Positions 49,422 to 59,068 are shown, counted from the stretch's first letter. The stretch: DNA of 64,000 nucleotides from Candidatus Saccharibacteria bacterium UBA5150 (GCA_002413795.1 DHXS01000009.1:3194-67193); one strand, 5' to 3'. The notes: generated by a model from the sequence alone, not told the origin. Made by a program: numbers and translations.

Positions 49422-50121
49422 TGGTTGCTCCCTTGCTGGTTGGCGGCGCGGCCTGGAACAAATCGGTCGGTTGGGTGGCTTCGGAACGGGTGGTCACCTG
49501 GGTAGGTACATCCAGTTTAACTTTTTGGGTGATGTCGAAAATTGTCTTGTCATAAGACAAAGTAATGGTATAGGAAGCCGCCTGTGAGGGATTCTTGGTG
49601 TCGTTATTCAAAGCAAAACTACCCAGCACAATATTGTTAAAGGCCGCCGCGGCCTTGCTATTGGTGTCGGTGGTATATTTGGTGAACTTCAGTGTATCGA
49701 CATACTTGTTGACGTTACTCAGGGCATCGGCCGTGCCGGTAATGGTGACGGTCTGCTGGGTAAAATCAATATCGAAAGTGCTGATGGCGACCTGGGTCGG
49801 GGTAACCTGGTTCAGGTAATCAAACAGCTGTGAGGCGGCCGGCTTGGCGTCGTGCAGGGCGGTCAGGCTTTCCAGCTGGTTCTGGACGGTCAGAATTTTG
49901 GTAATCTGCGGCTCTTTCTGCAGTTTTTGGCTGTCGGTGGCAATATCGCGGCTCAAATCGGACAAATGTTTCTTTTGCAGGCCACTGACGCTCAATAATA
50001 AGAGTAAAAGCACCAGTGAGGCGGTGCCGACTATAAGGGCGATGCTGACCGCCAGGCGCCGGGCGCGCTGGGCCTTAATGTATTCCAGTTTGACGTCGGG
50101 AAGCAGGTTAAGCTGGATCAT
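49411..50121 (-). CDS. pilN: Type IV pilus alignment protein PilN
   Basis: 236 aa. IQLNLLPDVKLEYIKAQRAR is the typical PilN N-terminus (INLLP motif that binds PilM). A transmembrane helix follows (SIALIVGTASLVLLLLLLSV), then a coiled coil and a ferredoxin-like domain. The C-terminal 30 residues extend further than usual. The start overlaps pilM by 4 nt. Confidence 0.9.
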   Translation of the reverse strand: MIQLNLLPDVKLEYIKAQRARRLAVSIALIVGTASLVLLLLLLSVSGLQKKHLSDLSRDIATDSQKLQKEPQITKILTVQNQLESLTALHDAKPAASQLFDYLNQVTPTQVAISTFDIDFTQQTVTITGTADALSNVNKYVDTLKFTKYTTDTNSKAAAAFNNIVLGSFALNNDTKNPSQAASYTITLSYDKTIFDITQKVKLDVPTQVTTRSEATQPTDLFQAAPPTSKGATNGQ

Positions 50122-51161
50122 GACGCACTCCTCTGGGCCAGCCCGGCGGCCACGCCGAACTGGTTAGATACCGCCGCCAGCTCGTTCTGGCGCTCCAGGC
50201 TGAAGCCGACGTTGCGCCAGGCATTGCCAATCTCAACGCTCATACCGAACTTATTAGCCACGTACAGGGGGAATTCGGGCAGAACCGAGGCGCCGCCGCT
50301 GACAATAATGTGCTCCAGCTTGCTACTGCTGTAGCGGGTCTGGAAGAACTTAATAGACTTTTCAATTTCGGCCGTTAACAGGTCGATTGTCGAGTTAATC
50401 GACTGGAAGACCTGCCCTTCCAGCTTGTCTTTGCTTAGGCCAAATTTAAAGACGAATTGCTCGGCCTGCTTGGCATCGATGTTAAGGTTTTGGGTGGCGG
50501 CCCGCACAATCGCTTCCACGCCGGTCGGAATACTGCGGGTTAGGCTGGGTACGCCGTTGCGCAAAATCACCAGGTCGGTCGACAAGCGACCCATATCGAG
50601 TATTAGTTGCGGTTCGGCATCCGGCGCGGCCAGGGCGCGGGCCATAGCCAGATTGTCCGGCTCAAAAGCAATAACGTTCAGCCCGATCGACTCCAGCAGG
50701 TCCAGCCGGCCCTCGATGAACTTGTTGGGAACAGAGGTCAGCAGGACTTCCTGTTTGGTCTTATCAACTTCCGAATCGCCGATCAGCGCCCAGTCAATCT
50801 TGGATTCGGCCAGCGGCGTCGGAATCAGCGAATCGGCCTGGTAACGGATAGCCTGGTCGAGTTCGGAGTTGGGCAGGCGGTCGGCATCGGCCACCGTCGT
50901 GAAAACCCGGCTGGAGGGAATGCCCACGGCCACGTTCTTGGTGCCAACCTTGGCCTGGGCCACCAGCTGAGCGATTAACTTGGCCAGTTTCTGCTGGTCA
51001 CCCTTGGCTTCGCTGAGCGATAAGTTGCCTTCCAGCGGCACGTAAGCGTACTTCAGCAAGGCCTTCGGCACGGTGTTACCACGCAGTTCGACCAGCCGCA
51101 CGGCGGTTGAACCGATATCGAGGCCGAAAAAGTCGGCGTGGCCGGCGTCAAAAATGCTCAT
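50118..51161 (-). CDS. pilM: Type IV pilus actin-like ATPase PilM
   Basis: 347 aa, actin/FtsA fold. FGLDIGSTAVRLVELRG is the phosphate-1 motif, QLILDMGRLSTDLVILRNG the phosphate-2 motif, and LEHIIVSGGASVLPEFPLYV the adenosine motif. It is the cytosolic adaptor that binds the PilN N-terminus. TGC-TATAAT lies 12 nt before the ATG and GGAG about 8 nt before it. It is the first gene of pilM-N-O-x-B-T-C. Confidence 0.93.
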   Translation of the reverse strand: MSIFDAGHADFFGLDIGSTAVRLVELRGNTVPKALLKYAYVPLEGNLSLSEAKGDQQKLAKLIAQLVAQAKVGTKNVAVGIPSSRVFTTVADADRLPNSELDQAIRYQADSLIPTPLAESKIDWALIGDSEVDKTKQEVLLTSVPNKFIEGRLDLLESIGLNVIAFEPDNLAMARALAAPDAEPQLILDMGRLSTDLVILRNGVPSLTRSIPTGVEAIVRAATQNLNIDAKQAEQFVFKFGLSKDKLEGQVFQSINSTIDLLTAEIEKSIKFFQTRYSSSKLEHIIVSGGASVLPEFPLYVANKFGMSVEIGNAWRNVGFSLERQNELAAVSNQFGVAAGLAQRSAS

Positions 51162-51173
51162 AATCTAGCTCCG

Positions 51174-51179
51174 ATTATA
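51174..51179 (-). promoter_or_regulatory. Promoter (-10) of the pilMNO-x-BTC operon
   Basis: Extended -10 TGC-TATAAT, 12 nt before the pilM ATG. A leader of roughly 5-6 nt is predicted. No clear -35. Confidence 0.6.
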
Positions 51180-51260
51180 GCATAAGCGTGATCTGTTATG
51201 GTTATGGCCCACCCCATAGTTGCTGTTTATTTCCTGCTTACTTTTTACCCTTTAAGCTTA

Positions 51261-54200
51261 TCATAAGACCGGGGATAAGCTAGTGATCGAGTCGTAGACG
51301 CCGGCCGTCGGGCCGGAGTTCTTATTTATGGCCGGCTGGGCCAGGTAAATCGCCGGATTAAAGTTAAAGATTTCGCCGGCGCAGTCACCCAGGCTGGTCG
51401 TGGTGCTCAGCCCTGCGCCCTCGGTGCCCTTACTGCAGTCACGGTTGCCCGGAGTCTGGACGTTTTCACCATCCACACTGAACCTTAGCGAGCCGAAGGT
51501 ACGGTCCAGGTGGACTTTATTGGCTATGAAGGCCCCGTTCACCAGTAGCTGGCGGTGACAGGTGCTGTATTTACTGCCGTTATCGAAGCGGCCATTGGCC
51601 GAGGCACACGAATCAATATTGCCGCCACTGCCGCTAGACGGCTGGGCTACCAGAATGGCATCCAGCCGGCTGACCGCCGGGTCAATGTAGATGTTGCCGC
51701 CCTTGGCAATAATGTACACCGAAGGTATATCACCGGTTTTAGTCCACGAGCTGTTCTGGAAAACAATGTCGGAGGTTATGTAGGCATTGCCCTTCACGTA
51801 AATGGCAATCGCCTTGCCGTCGGCAATCAGGCCGCCGTTAATCTTCTGGGACGTGCTGGCCGGCGGCTGGTAATAGGAGGCTTTGTCCAAAGAACTCACG
51901 TTAATATCGGCCCCGGACGTGTTTGGTGTAGCCAGGCTGGCCGGTTTGGTGGCAAAGTAATCCGATATGCAGTGCGTGCCGCCCAGCAGGCCGCCATTAT
52001 TGGGGGCCGGCAGGCTACTGCCGCTAATCCCCTTGGTATTGGAGAACGTTAGCCCTATCGGCGCCAGCGCAAATGGATTGGGATCGGTCGGTTTCTGGGT
52101 CCGCAGGTTGGCACTGCTAAAGCCCAGAATCTGGTTAATCGACAAGGCCCCAAACTGCGTGCCGGAGCCCCGCTTCTTACCATCATAGGTATAGGTGTAA
52201 ATACTGCCATCGCTGGTACAGGTGCTATCCGCGAAACTGCCTCCCGCCGACACATCACTGCCAAAGGCATGGGTGTACGGCTCGTTGACAATGTTCGACG
52301 AACAAACTTCCGGCGCGCCGTAGCTGCCACTCTGTGAGACGTGCACGATGCGACCGTCATAATTATCAACCAGTCCGGTCAGCCAAGATGCCGTCAGATC
52401 CATACATATACGGTCGCCTATTCTAAGCGGCGGAACGCTAACACTTGCCGAATCGGTAGCTTGCGTGCTGGTATTGCCGGATGCCGGTAAAGCAGGTGGA
52501 ATAACCGTCCCGCCGCCGGATGACTTGCTATAAAGCGAAACTGCCGAGCCATCTACGCTACGCACAAGGTAGTTGGCCGCCCAATCCATCTCGCGCTGAA
52601 TAGGCACCCGTACCGGTGCGTTCGGATCGGGCGGCGTCCACGGCAAATATCCAGGCTTAGGCGACTCCAGACCATAATTAATGGCTAGGGTGCTGGAGAA
52701 ATTAACGGTATTGGGATCCTCATTACTAGGACTCAACAGGACGTTATTGCCATGCGTACCGCCGGTATCCATATTAAAATTGCGGTTGTAGCACGGGGAC
52801 AGGTCCTTGGGATGATATATGAACGGCAAGCCCTGGTTGGGAGTAATGCCGGTAAGGCTCCATGAACCGCCCGTAACATTACCTTCGGCATCGTAAGTGG
52901 CGTTATATACCGCATCCCAGCGATAGTAATATTCGGTGTAGTAGATGGACATGTGGTGCATGTCGTACGGATACTGCTCTATGAAGTCCGTATAGTCCGC
53001 CGAAAATGGATTAGGATGCTGCCCTTTCGGACTCCATTTATCAGACGTTTGCCCAAATTGATCGTAAAAGGCATCTATCTCGTAATTACCGTTTGGTATA
53101 TAAGCAGTCGCGGTTTGTCCATCGCTTGGATTGCCCGGCAAGCCGCCTTGTACACCGCTATCGGGTAGATTGAATGCATAGTTGGGATCGGGCATGCTGG
53201 GACAACCGATTCCCTGACAACCTGGTTGCCCTGGTGTGCACGATCCACCACAGGGTATGGTGCCTACATCTCCCGAATCTTGATAGGGGGGCCAAGTAGC
53301 CGGATTACTAGGATCACCGCCATTATGATAATGCCGCTCTATTACCCAATGCAGGTCGCCCTTGGCATTATAGTTCCAGGTTTTACTGACGCCTTGTCCT
53401 AAATGGTATTTATATGCAATGAAGCCATTAGCATCGGCGATTGACACATAAGTATTGGTGCTATAGGTTTTCCCGTTAACTGTGTGTGTGCGATCATCGG
53501 TGACTGTCATTTGATAACAACCTGGGGTAGGTCCACCGCAACTTGCTTTCGCAGTATATGGTGGTCCCGTACTCGTTGGAGGTTGCCATTGACCGTTATC
53601 ATCTTGTAATATCAAATAATAATTTTTGCCACTTATGCCGTTTGGTATAGTGCCAGAGGCATAGCCAGCCTTGTTAGTGGAACTGTCAACGTCTGTACTG
53701 AAGCCGTTGCGAGATGAATTTTGATGAACAATTTTAAATCGCGTCGGTAAACCAGGATCGTCAGCATCGGATCCGGCGACAATGTAATCAATTTGACCCC
53801 CATTGCATTGGAGATTGATACTACCTTGCGGGTTGCTATTTTTCACCGTGAAGCACTGGGGTTTTGACTGCTTTACGACGTGCGAAGCAACGACATTTTC
53901 CTCGTGAGGGTTCCAGCCATTAGGATCGTAGTCTGGGAAGTATTTAATATTGCGCGTAAACCTTACTGACACATTCAGCCTGGCACAAAAACCCCCTTCC
54001 ACTGACTTAGGTAAGTTCAAGTCAAAAGAATAACCATTGGAGCTATTTGTAGCATTTTCCCAATAAACCATCTGGCCCTGTTTAAGGCAGTCCTCTACTC
54101 CATTGACATGGTCGTTTGGATTGTATGCTATCGGGCTTGAATTGTCTCCGTTTTTTATTTTCGAATCATCATAACTGGACCCAGTACCGATATCTCTATA

Positions 54201-54713
54201 GTTATAGACTGTGCCGAAGGTTTTGTTTCCGTCTCCTGGGCAAGTAGAGGCATGCCCATGATCTGAGCCCCCTGGCTCATTTATATGCTGAATATTGTTA
54301 AAGTTTTGCGGCTCTTGACTGCCATTAGGCGAGCCCAAAAGTTGGGGTTCACCGTCTATGGTAACCCATACTAGTACTTCTGTATTCTGTCGATTATTAT
54401 TTTTAGGCCCACCAGTAGTCGAATTATATCCTCCTGTAAAATGTATAGTGCTACCAATATTACGAATAGTCTGGCCATATGCGGTTCCGTACTTACCACT
54501 ATCTTGATCTTGACCAACTAAGTTAATATTATCTGTGTATGCGGGATCGGATCCGCACAAAAAACTGTAAGGGAAGTTGTCAACGTCATTTGGCTTTGAG
54601 CCTCCCTGACAAACAGACCCAAACCCACGAGTTGCGTATGTAGTGCTATGGCTTAAAGAAAAAAGGCCAAGGAGCGCAAGTAAACCAACCACCACCAAAT
54701 ATATTTTTTTCAT
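51261..54713 (-). CDS. Very large secreted protein upstream of the pilus operon
   Basis: 1150 aa. Signal peptide KKIYLVVVGLLALLGLFSLS with a likely cleavage site after the TTYA segment. The mature protein is rich in Gly, Asn, Tyr, Pro and Cys, with no later membrane helix or sorting signal. A cysteine knot-like stretch lies near residue 490 (CGGSCTPGQPGCQGIGCPSM). The C-terminal 300 residues hold repeated strand patterns (AIYVKGNAYITSDIVFQNSS, VYIIAKGGNIYIDPAVSRLD, LLVNGAFIANKVHLD) that suggest a beta-solenoid-like fold. No family recognised. It ends 99 nt before pilM on the same strand; a pilus-associated adhesin role is inference. Confidence 0.75.
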   Translation of the reverse strand: MKKIYLVVVGLLALLGLFSLSHSTTYATRGFGSVCQGGSKPNDVDNFPYSFLCGSDPAYTDNINLVGQDQDSGKYGTAYGQTIRNIGSTIHFTGGYNSTTGGPKNNNRQNTEVLVWVTIDGEPQLLGSPNGSQEPQNFNNIQHINEPGGSDHGHASTCPGDGNKTFGTVYNYRDIGTGSSYDDSKIKNGDNSSPIAYNPNDHVNGVEDCLKQGQMVYWENATNSSNGYSFDLNLPKSVEGGFCARLNVSVRFTRNIKYFPDYDPNGWNPHEENVVASHVVKQSKPQCFTVKNSNPQGSINLQCNGGQIDYIVAGSDADDPGLPTRFKIVHQNSSRNGFSTDVDSSTNKAGYASGTIPNGISGKNYYLILQDDNGQWQPPTSTGPPYTAKASCGGPTPGCYQMTVTDDRTHTVNGKTYSTNTYVSIADANGFIAYKYHLGQGVSKTWNYNAKGDLHWVIERHYHNGGDPSNPATWPPYQDSGDVGTIPCGGSCTPGQPGCQGIGCPSMPDPNYAFNLPDSGVQGGLPGNPSDGQTATAYIPNGNYEIDAFYDQFGQTSDKWSPKGQHPNPFSADYTDFIEQYPYDMHHMSIYYTEYYYRWDAVYNATYDAEGNVTGGSWSLTGITPNQGLPFIYHPKDLSPCYNRNFNMDTGGTHGNNVLLSPSNEDPNTVNFSSTLAINYGLESPKPGYLPWTPPDPNAPVRVPIQREMDWAANYLVRSVDGSAVSLYSKSSGGGTVIPPALPASGNTSTQATDSASVSVPPLRIGDRICMDLTASWLTGLVDNYDGRIVHVSQSGSYGAPEVCSSNIVNEPYTHAFGSDVSAGGSFADSTCTSDGSIYTYTYDGKKRGSGTQFGALSINQILGFSSANLRTQKPTDPNPFALAPIGLTFSNTKGISGSSLPAPNNGGLLGGTHCISDYFATKPASLATPNTSGADINVSSLDKASYYQPPASTSQKINGGLIADGKAIAIYVKGNAYITSDIVFQNSSWTKTGDIPSVYIIAKGGNIYIDPAVSRLDAILVAQPSSGSGGNIDSCASANGRFDNGSKYSTCHRQLLVNGAFIANKVHLDRTFGSLRFSVDGENVQTPGNRDCSKGTEGAGLSTTTSLGDCAGEIFNFNPAIYLAQPAINKNSGPTAGVYDSITSLSPVL

Positions 54714-54796
54714 AAAACAATGTCGTTTATGCTTTTAAGCATACACAACTGTTGGTATAGGTGTAAATAGTAATAGGGGCTTGCTTTACTTCTGGC

Positions 54797-55381
54797 TTAT
54801 ACGGGTTTGGCGTATACAGCAAACTCTGTTGCTGCTTTAGGAGCGGTAATGTCCATATTATCTCGATAATGTCCTGCGGTTCGAGTATGGCTCGTAGGCT
54901 TAGGGAAATAGAAATGATGATCGTTCGTAATCTTCATTATTGCGCATAATTTAGCACGCTTAAGATGATAACTATAATCGACAAGGCTAGGTGCGTATTC
55001 TGTTACATCAATAGCTATACCGTGGCTTCCCTTGCGTTTGTAACCCGAGGTCTTACGATGCTTATAGCCAGGTATACCTAGGGAAGTTCCTAATACAATC
55101 GGACAGCTTCTGCTTAACTCTTTCTCTTTTTTTATTACATTCGGGTCAGTTGCAGTATGTTGGTTGTCGCTCGATAACTTACGGGGTGCTTCGGGGGACA
55201 TAAATGAGCTGGCAGTGTGGCCAGGCATGGCTTCTGCGGAAACAGTTGCGGCTTTAGCGATACCTAAAGTCGCTATAACGGCACCCCCGATAGCCAGAGC
55301 TTTATTCAAAGTTAAAAACCGACTCTGCTCTTCTGGAGCAGCTTCAATTGTGGATGCTGGGGCGTACTCTGGAGGGGTCAT
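54797..55381 (-). CDS. Hypothetical membrane-anchored or secreted protein
   Basis: About 194 aa. A short N-terminal region, one hydrophobic helix near residues 31-48 (ALAIGGAVIATLGIAKAATV), then a soluble domain (CPIVLGTSLGIPGYKHRKTS, SHGIAIDVTEYAPSLVDYSY, HHFYFPKPTSHTRTAG) with several histidines. ATG 55381 has GAGG 9 nt upstream. No family recognised. It is not close enough to the 1150-aa gene to be obviously in one operon (83-nt gap). Confidence 0.55.
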   Translation of the reverse strand: MTPPEYAPASTIEAAPEEQSRFLTLNKALAIGGAVIATLGIAKAATVSAEAMPGHTASSFMSPEAPRKLSSDNQHTATDPNVIKKEKELSRSCPIVLGTSLGIPGYKHRKTSGYKRKGSHGIAIDVTEYAPSLVDYSYHLKRAKLCAIMKITNDHHFYFPKPTSHTRTAGHYRDNMDITAPKAATEFAVYAKPV

Positions 55382-55463
55382 GGAACCCGCCTCGTTTACA
55401 TAATTACAAGGCAATAGTACCACGCAATGTCAATAAAAGCAAGGTGCTTATGGAATTACTACG

Positions 55464-55835
55464 TTAAGCTGTAACCGGATCAAATAAACGAAGATTTGGT
55501 ATCTTTTCAAAATCCTCAGTATTGTGTGTCCATAAGGTAAGGTCGTTAACCAGTGCTGTGGCGGCAATGATTGAGTCAGGCAGTTCGGCGTTCACCGTTC
55601 GTCGAATCTCAATGACTTTACCTGTAATTGCATCGTCAAATAGATGATTCTTCATGGTGACAAATAAATCTTCAAAATACTGTGCATCGGTGTTGTCTAT
55701 ATCCTTATAGCCAAGCACCTCGGCAATGACAATATTACAGGTATGCAGTCTTGCATCATGTAATTGGGCAGCAATTTTCTCGCCTAGCTCAGGATCACGA
55801 AGATAAATCAGTATATTACTATCCAGCAGGGTCAA
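55464..55835 (-). CDS. vapC: PIN-domain toxin (VapC family)
   Basis: 123 aa. PIN nuclease fold with acidic residues in LLDSNILIYL (Asp5), VIAEVLGY (Glu) and ELPDSIIAATAL (Asp near residue 89), then the final acidic residue near THNTEDFEKI. VapC toxins cleave tRNA or rRNA. It overlaps the antitoxin gene by 4 nt, the usual TA arrangement. Confidence 0.88.
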   Translation of the reverse strand: MTLLDSNILIYLRDPELGEKIAAQLHDARLHTCNIVIAEVLGYKDIDNTDAQYFEDLFVTMKNHLFDDAITGKVIEIRRTVNAELPDSIIAATALVNDLTLWTHNTEDFEKIPNLRLFDPVTA

Positions 55836-56086
55836 GGCTTTATTTCTTTCCGCGGGTCACTCCATAAGCGCTGTTTGCGTTGCCAGTCTACGGGATTGGC
55901 TATGCCCTTAATAGCTCCAGACTTTTTACCATAACTAACGAGAGCGGCTAGAGCCTGCCGTTGTTTATCAAGAGGCTCTTCTATAGTAACTTTGTCGCCC
56001 AGCTTGAGGTTATTATCATCAATGTAGCGCTTCGGTACACGAAGTGCGTATGAATTGCCTGTTTTGGTAACAATGCCTTGTGTCAT
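55832..56086 (-). CDS. vapB: AbrB/MazE-type antitoxin (VapB)
   Basis: 84 aa. TQGIVTKTGNSYALRVPKRY and IDDNNLKLGDKVTIEEP form the swapped-hairpin AbrB DNA-binding domain; the C-terminal half binds the toxin. ATG 56086 gives this N-terminus and is preceded by TTGACT-17-TACAAT with 7 nt to the ATG, so the TA transcript would be leaderless. GTAC repeats (GTACGTGTAAGTAC) overlap the promoter and may be the operator. Confidence 0.85.
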   Translation of the reverse strand: MTQGIVTKTGNSYALRVPKRYIDDNNLKLGDKVTIEEPLDKQRQALAALVSYGKKSGAIKGIANPVDWQRKQRLWSDPRKEIKP

Positions 56087-56093
56087 ACGTTCA

Positions 56094-56122
56094 ATTGTAC
56101 TTACACGTACTAACAAAGTCAA
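56094..56122 (-). promoter_or_regulatory. Promoter and likely operator of vapBC
   Basis: -35 TTGACT (56117-56122), exact 17-bp spacer, -10 TACAAT (56094-56099), 7 nt to the ATG. The spacer contains GTACGTGTAAGTAC-like repeats suited to dimeric antitoxin binding. Confidence 0.65.
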
Positions 56123-56148
56123 GCGCTTGTGGTTATCCTTGTGCATAT

Positions 56149-57453
56149 CTAAGCCATGCACTGCGGGTTGGTTTCGCTCATCCAGAGCGGCGGCACAAAA
56201 AATGGCACGCCGGGTTTGCCGTAGCGGTTTATCAGCGCGGTGTTCCATTCTTCGTTCACATTAGAGTCCAGCTGGTATAGTGACAGTCTTTTAATATTTG
56301 GATCGGCGCATACGTTACTAAGGACTGCTGTCAAAAGTCTTGCCCAGTTAGCGGCCGATATGATACCGGCCTGCATGCCGTACTCATCTATTAAAACGCC
56401 CGGCTTCTGGTTAGCCGTGGTGGCCAGCAGACCATTCTTATAGGCCGCCGTAATGAATGACTCGTAGGTCGCCAAAGAATCAATGCCGATTTCAGGAGCG
56501 GTCGGCGGCAATTGAAGATTTAGCGGCGGCAAGGGGCCGTCGCCCCAATCTTTAAAGCGTTTGTAGGGGTGAATGGCGATACCGTCTGCCGGTAGCGGAG
56601 TGCAGTGCGGGCCTTCTTTTGGCGGGCATTCCAGCACCTGTTGCTCAAAAACCAGCGGCGAGTCCGAAGAACTTAGTTCGCCCTGCACTACTTCGTCGTT
56701 CGGGTTGACTGCCTTAATGGCGTTGTAGGCGGCTATGTGCATGGCGCGTTCGGTTTGCGGCAGGCTTTTGCTCGGTAAAGCTTGCAGCCATTTATCTTCT
56801 ACGTTATTCGGTTCATTGCATGAAGTAAGTTCGCTTACCAGCCCGTCATAACGCCGCGCTACCCGGCCCGCGAAACTGCCGTATTGGTCAGCCGATTCCC
56901 ATTGGCGATGATTGCAGGCCAGTGTTACTTCTACTTTGTAGCCACAATCCACGGCGGCCTTTATGGCCGTGGTGGAATTTGTTCGGAAAGCCGGGTCACT
57001 ATATCGGTCAGGATAGATTATAAACCTCTGCCACTTGGCGCCAAGACCGCGGCCCAGCATCAGCAACGCCTCACGGCGGCCCTGGTTGTTTAAAACAATG
57101 CCGCCATCGTCCTCAACACCCAGCTCCAGGTGCGGTGCGGTAGTTTCGGTAGATGTGTCGCTGATATGGCTATTTACAATTTGCCGGGCTAGATAGTGAT
57201 TATCCGAGCCCGATTGGTAATGCTTCAATTGATTCAGCCCGCTGGGAGTGACGCAAGAGGGCGGCAACGATGTGACTGCCTCGGGTTGAGGTAACAGACT
57301 GACAGCCGGCGGCAAAGCACCGGGTGCGGCCGGGGTTTCGGCGCTGGCTGTGCTGGGGTTTGGGCCCATTAAGGCGATCGTGGACAGGCCGGCTATTAGC
57401 AGTCGGCGAGCGGCGCTCGAACCGTGAGGGAGTTCCGGGCCATGTTCAATCAT
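56149..57453 (-). CDS. Secreted glycoside-hydrolase-like protein
   Basis: 434 aa. The N-terminus has a twin-Arg and a hydrophobic stretch (ARRLLIAGLSTIALMG) ending at ASA-ETP, a probable signal peptide. The body is a TIM-barrel candidate: SELTSCNEPNNVEDKWLQAL contains the NEP motif of clan A glycosidases (acid/base Glu), and GVLIDEYGMQAG could supply the nucleophile Glu. The families GH5, GH39 and related are possible, but I cannot assign one. Substrate unknown; host or self surface glycans are likely. Preceded by a 100-nt gap from the MFS gene on the same strand. Confidence 0.65.
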   Translation of the reverse strand: MIEHGPELPHGSSAARRLLIAGLSTIALMGPNPSTASAETPAAPGALPPAVSLLPQPEAVTSLPPSCVTPSGLNQLKHYQSGSDNHYLARQIVNSHISDTSTETTAPHLELGVEDDGGIVLNNQGRREALLMLGRGLGAKWQRFIIYPDRYSDPAFRTNSTTAIKAAVDCGYKVEVTLACNHRQWESADQYGSFAGRVARRYDGLVSELTSCNEPNNVEDKWLQALPSKSLPQTERAMHIAAYNAIKAVNPNDEVVQGELSSSDSPLVFEQQVLECPPKEGPHCTPLPADGIAIHPYKRFKDWGDGPLPPLNLQLPPTAPEIGIDSLATYESFITAAYKNGLLATTANQKPGVLIDEYGMQAGIISAANWARLLTAVLSNVCADPNIKRLSLYQLDSNVNEEWNTALINRYGKPGVPFFVPPLWMSETNPQCMA

Positions 57454-57537
57454 GTTGTGGCTACTACCTGCCCACCGTTAACTTAGTCGTGAAAATACGA
57501 CCTCATCATAGCATGCCGCGCCACAGTTACAAGCAGA

Positions 57538-59001
57538 TTATACGGGGACGGCGGCTTCGCCGTGGCTGGGGTCGGCTTTAACTTTTTGGTTCTTGATGAC
57601 CAGCAGGCCGATTAGCGAGGCGGTGGCGGCAAAGCACGAGGCAATTAAGTAACCGTCGTGGAAGCCCTGGACGGTGGCGGCGGCGATCTGGTGGTGGGTC
57701 GGCGCAGCCTGCAGGTGCAGGTTAGCAATATATTTAGTGCTGGCCGAGACGGCAATTCCGGTCAGCACGGCCAGGCCGGTGGCGCCGCCGATTTGTTGGG
57801 CGGTGTTCAATATACCGGAAGCCAGGCCTGACTCGTGGTGCGGCACGCCCGAGGTAGCGGCGATGGTAACACTAACGAAAGTCGCGCCCATGCCCAGCGC
57901 CATGACCATCATGCCGGGCGCCACGTTGCCCCAAAAGGTACCGTCAACCGGGATGTGCGACAGCCAAAACAGGCCGCTGGAAACGATTAATGGCGCCACA
58001 ACCAGAATGGGCTTGTAGCCGATCTTTTGGATTAGGCGCGGGATGTTGGTGGCCGTGATGCCGATGATGGCCGGAATAACCAGGAAGCTAAAGCCGGTCT
58101 TAACAGGTGTGAAACCCAGCACCTGCTGTAAGTAGAGCGTGGTGAAGAAAAAGACCGAAAACATGCCGGCCGTCATAAAAAACATCAGGCTATCGGCGCC
58201 CGACAGGTTGCGGATCTTGAAGATGTGCAGCGGCATCAGCGGATGCTTGGCGCGCTTTTCGTTGATTATGAAGCCGGCCAGAGCGGCGGCGCTGATAGCA
58301 AAGTAAAGCAGTGTGCTGTGGGCCGTCCAGCCGTGCGTGGGCGCCTTAACCAGGGCGTAAACCAGCATCATCAGGCCGCCCGTACCCAGCACAGCACCGG
58401 GTAGGTCAAGGTTATTGTGCTCGAGTGTCGATTCGTGGCGGTCCAGGATGCGCAGGGCCGTAATTATAACGAATATCCCGACCGGGAGGTTCACAAAGAA
58501 GTTCCAGCGCCAGTTTAGGTATTGAGTCAGAATGCCCCCGGCCAGCACGCCCACAGCCGCGCCGCCGGCCGCCACGGCGCCCCAAACACTCAGAGCCACG
58601 TTACGTTCGTGGCCTTCTTTATAAGTCACCAGGATGATCGACAACGCCGCCGGCGACATAAAGGCCCCGGCCAGACCTTGCATAGCCCGGAATAAAATAA
58701 TCATGCCGCCGGACTGGCTGACCCCGCTGCCTAGTGAAGCGATGGTGAACAGCACTACCCCGCCCAGGAATATCTTACGCCGGCCGAACAGATCGGCCGC
58801 CCGGCCGCCCAGCAGTAAAAAGCCGCCAAATGCCAACGTATATATGGTCACGATCCACTGCAGGCTGGTCTGCGACATGCTAAAAGTCCGCTGGATTGAA
58901 GGCAAGGCCACGTTAACAATCGAAATGTCGAGCACCACCATGAACTGCGCCAGGGCTACCAGGATTAAAATCAACCAGTGGTTGGTCTGTTTCTTCGCCA
59001 T
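57538..59001 (-). CDS. MFS multidrug efflux transporter, DHA2 (EmrB/QacA) family, 14 TMS
   Basis: About 487 aa. DHA2 marks: LDISIVNVALPSIQ (motif D1), ADLFGRRKIFLGG (motif A), RAMQGLAGAFMSPAALSI (motif B region) and the GxxxGPxxGG-like motif C (GAVAAGGAAVGVLAGGILTQ). The best start is ATG 59001; the ATG at 59013 lies inside the palindrome TTACTAT-AC-ATAGTAA. It exports drugs or metabolites with proton antiport. No regulator gene adjoins it. Confidence 0.9.
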   Translation of the reverse strand: MAKKQTNHWLILILVALAQFMVVLDISIVNVALPSIQRTFSMSQTSLQWIVTIYTLAFGGFLLLGGRAADLFGRRKIFLGGVVLFTIASLGSGVSQSGGMIILFRAMQGLAGAFMSPAALSIILVTYKEGHERNVALSVWGAVAAGGAAVGVLAGGILTQYLNWRWNFFVNLPVGIFVIITALRILDRHESTLEHNNLDLPGAVLGTGGLMMLVYALVKAPTHGWTAHSTLLYFAISAAALAGFIINEKRAKHPLMPLHIFKIRNLSGADSLMFFMTAGMFSVFFFTTLYLQQVLGFTPVKTGFSFLVIPAIIGITATNIPRLIQKIGYKPILVVAPLIVSSGLFWLSHIPVDGTFWGNVAPGMMVMALGMGATFVSVTIAATSGVPHHESGLASGILNTAQQIGGATGLAVLTGIAVSASTKYIANLHLQAAPTHHQIAAATVQGFHDGYLIASCFAATASLIGLLVIKNQKVKADPSHGEAAVPV

Positions 59002-59002
59002 A

Positions 59003-59018
59003 TTACTATACATAGTAA
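59003..59018. promoter_or_regulatory. Palindromic operator at the MFS start
   Basis: TTACTAT (59003-59009), AC, ATAGTAA (59012-59018): a perfect 7-bp inverted repeat covering the region just before the ATG at 59001 and overlapping the likely -10 (TACTAT). A repressor here would block both transcription and translation. Confidence 0.5.
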
Positions 59019-59068
59019 AGTAAAGCCCCCTAGCCTGTCAAACCGGCAGTGTCTGCTCTGTTAATAAC

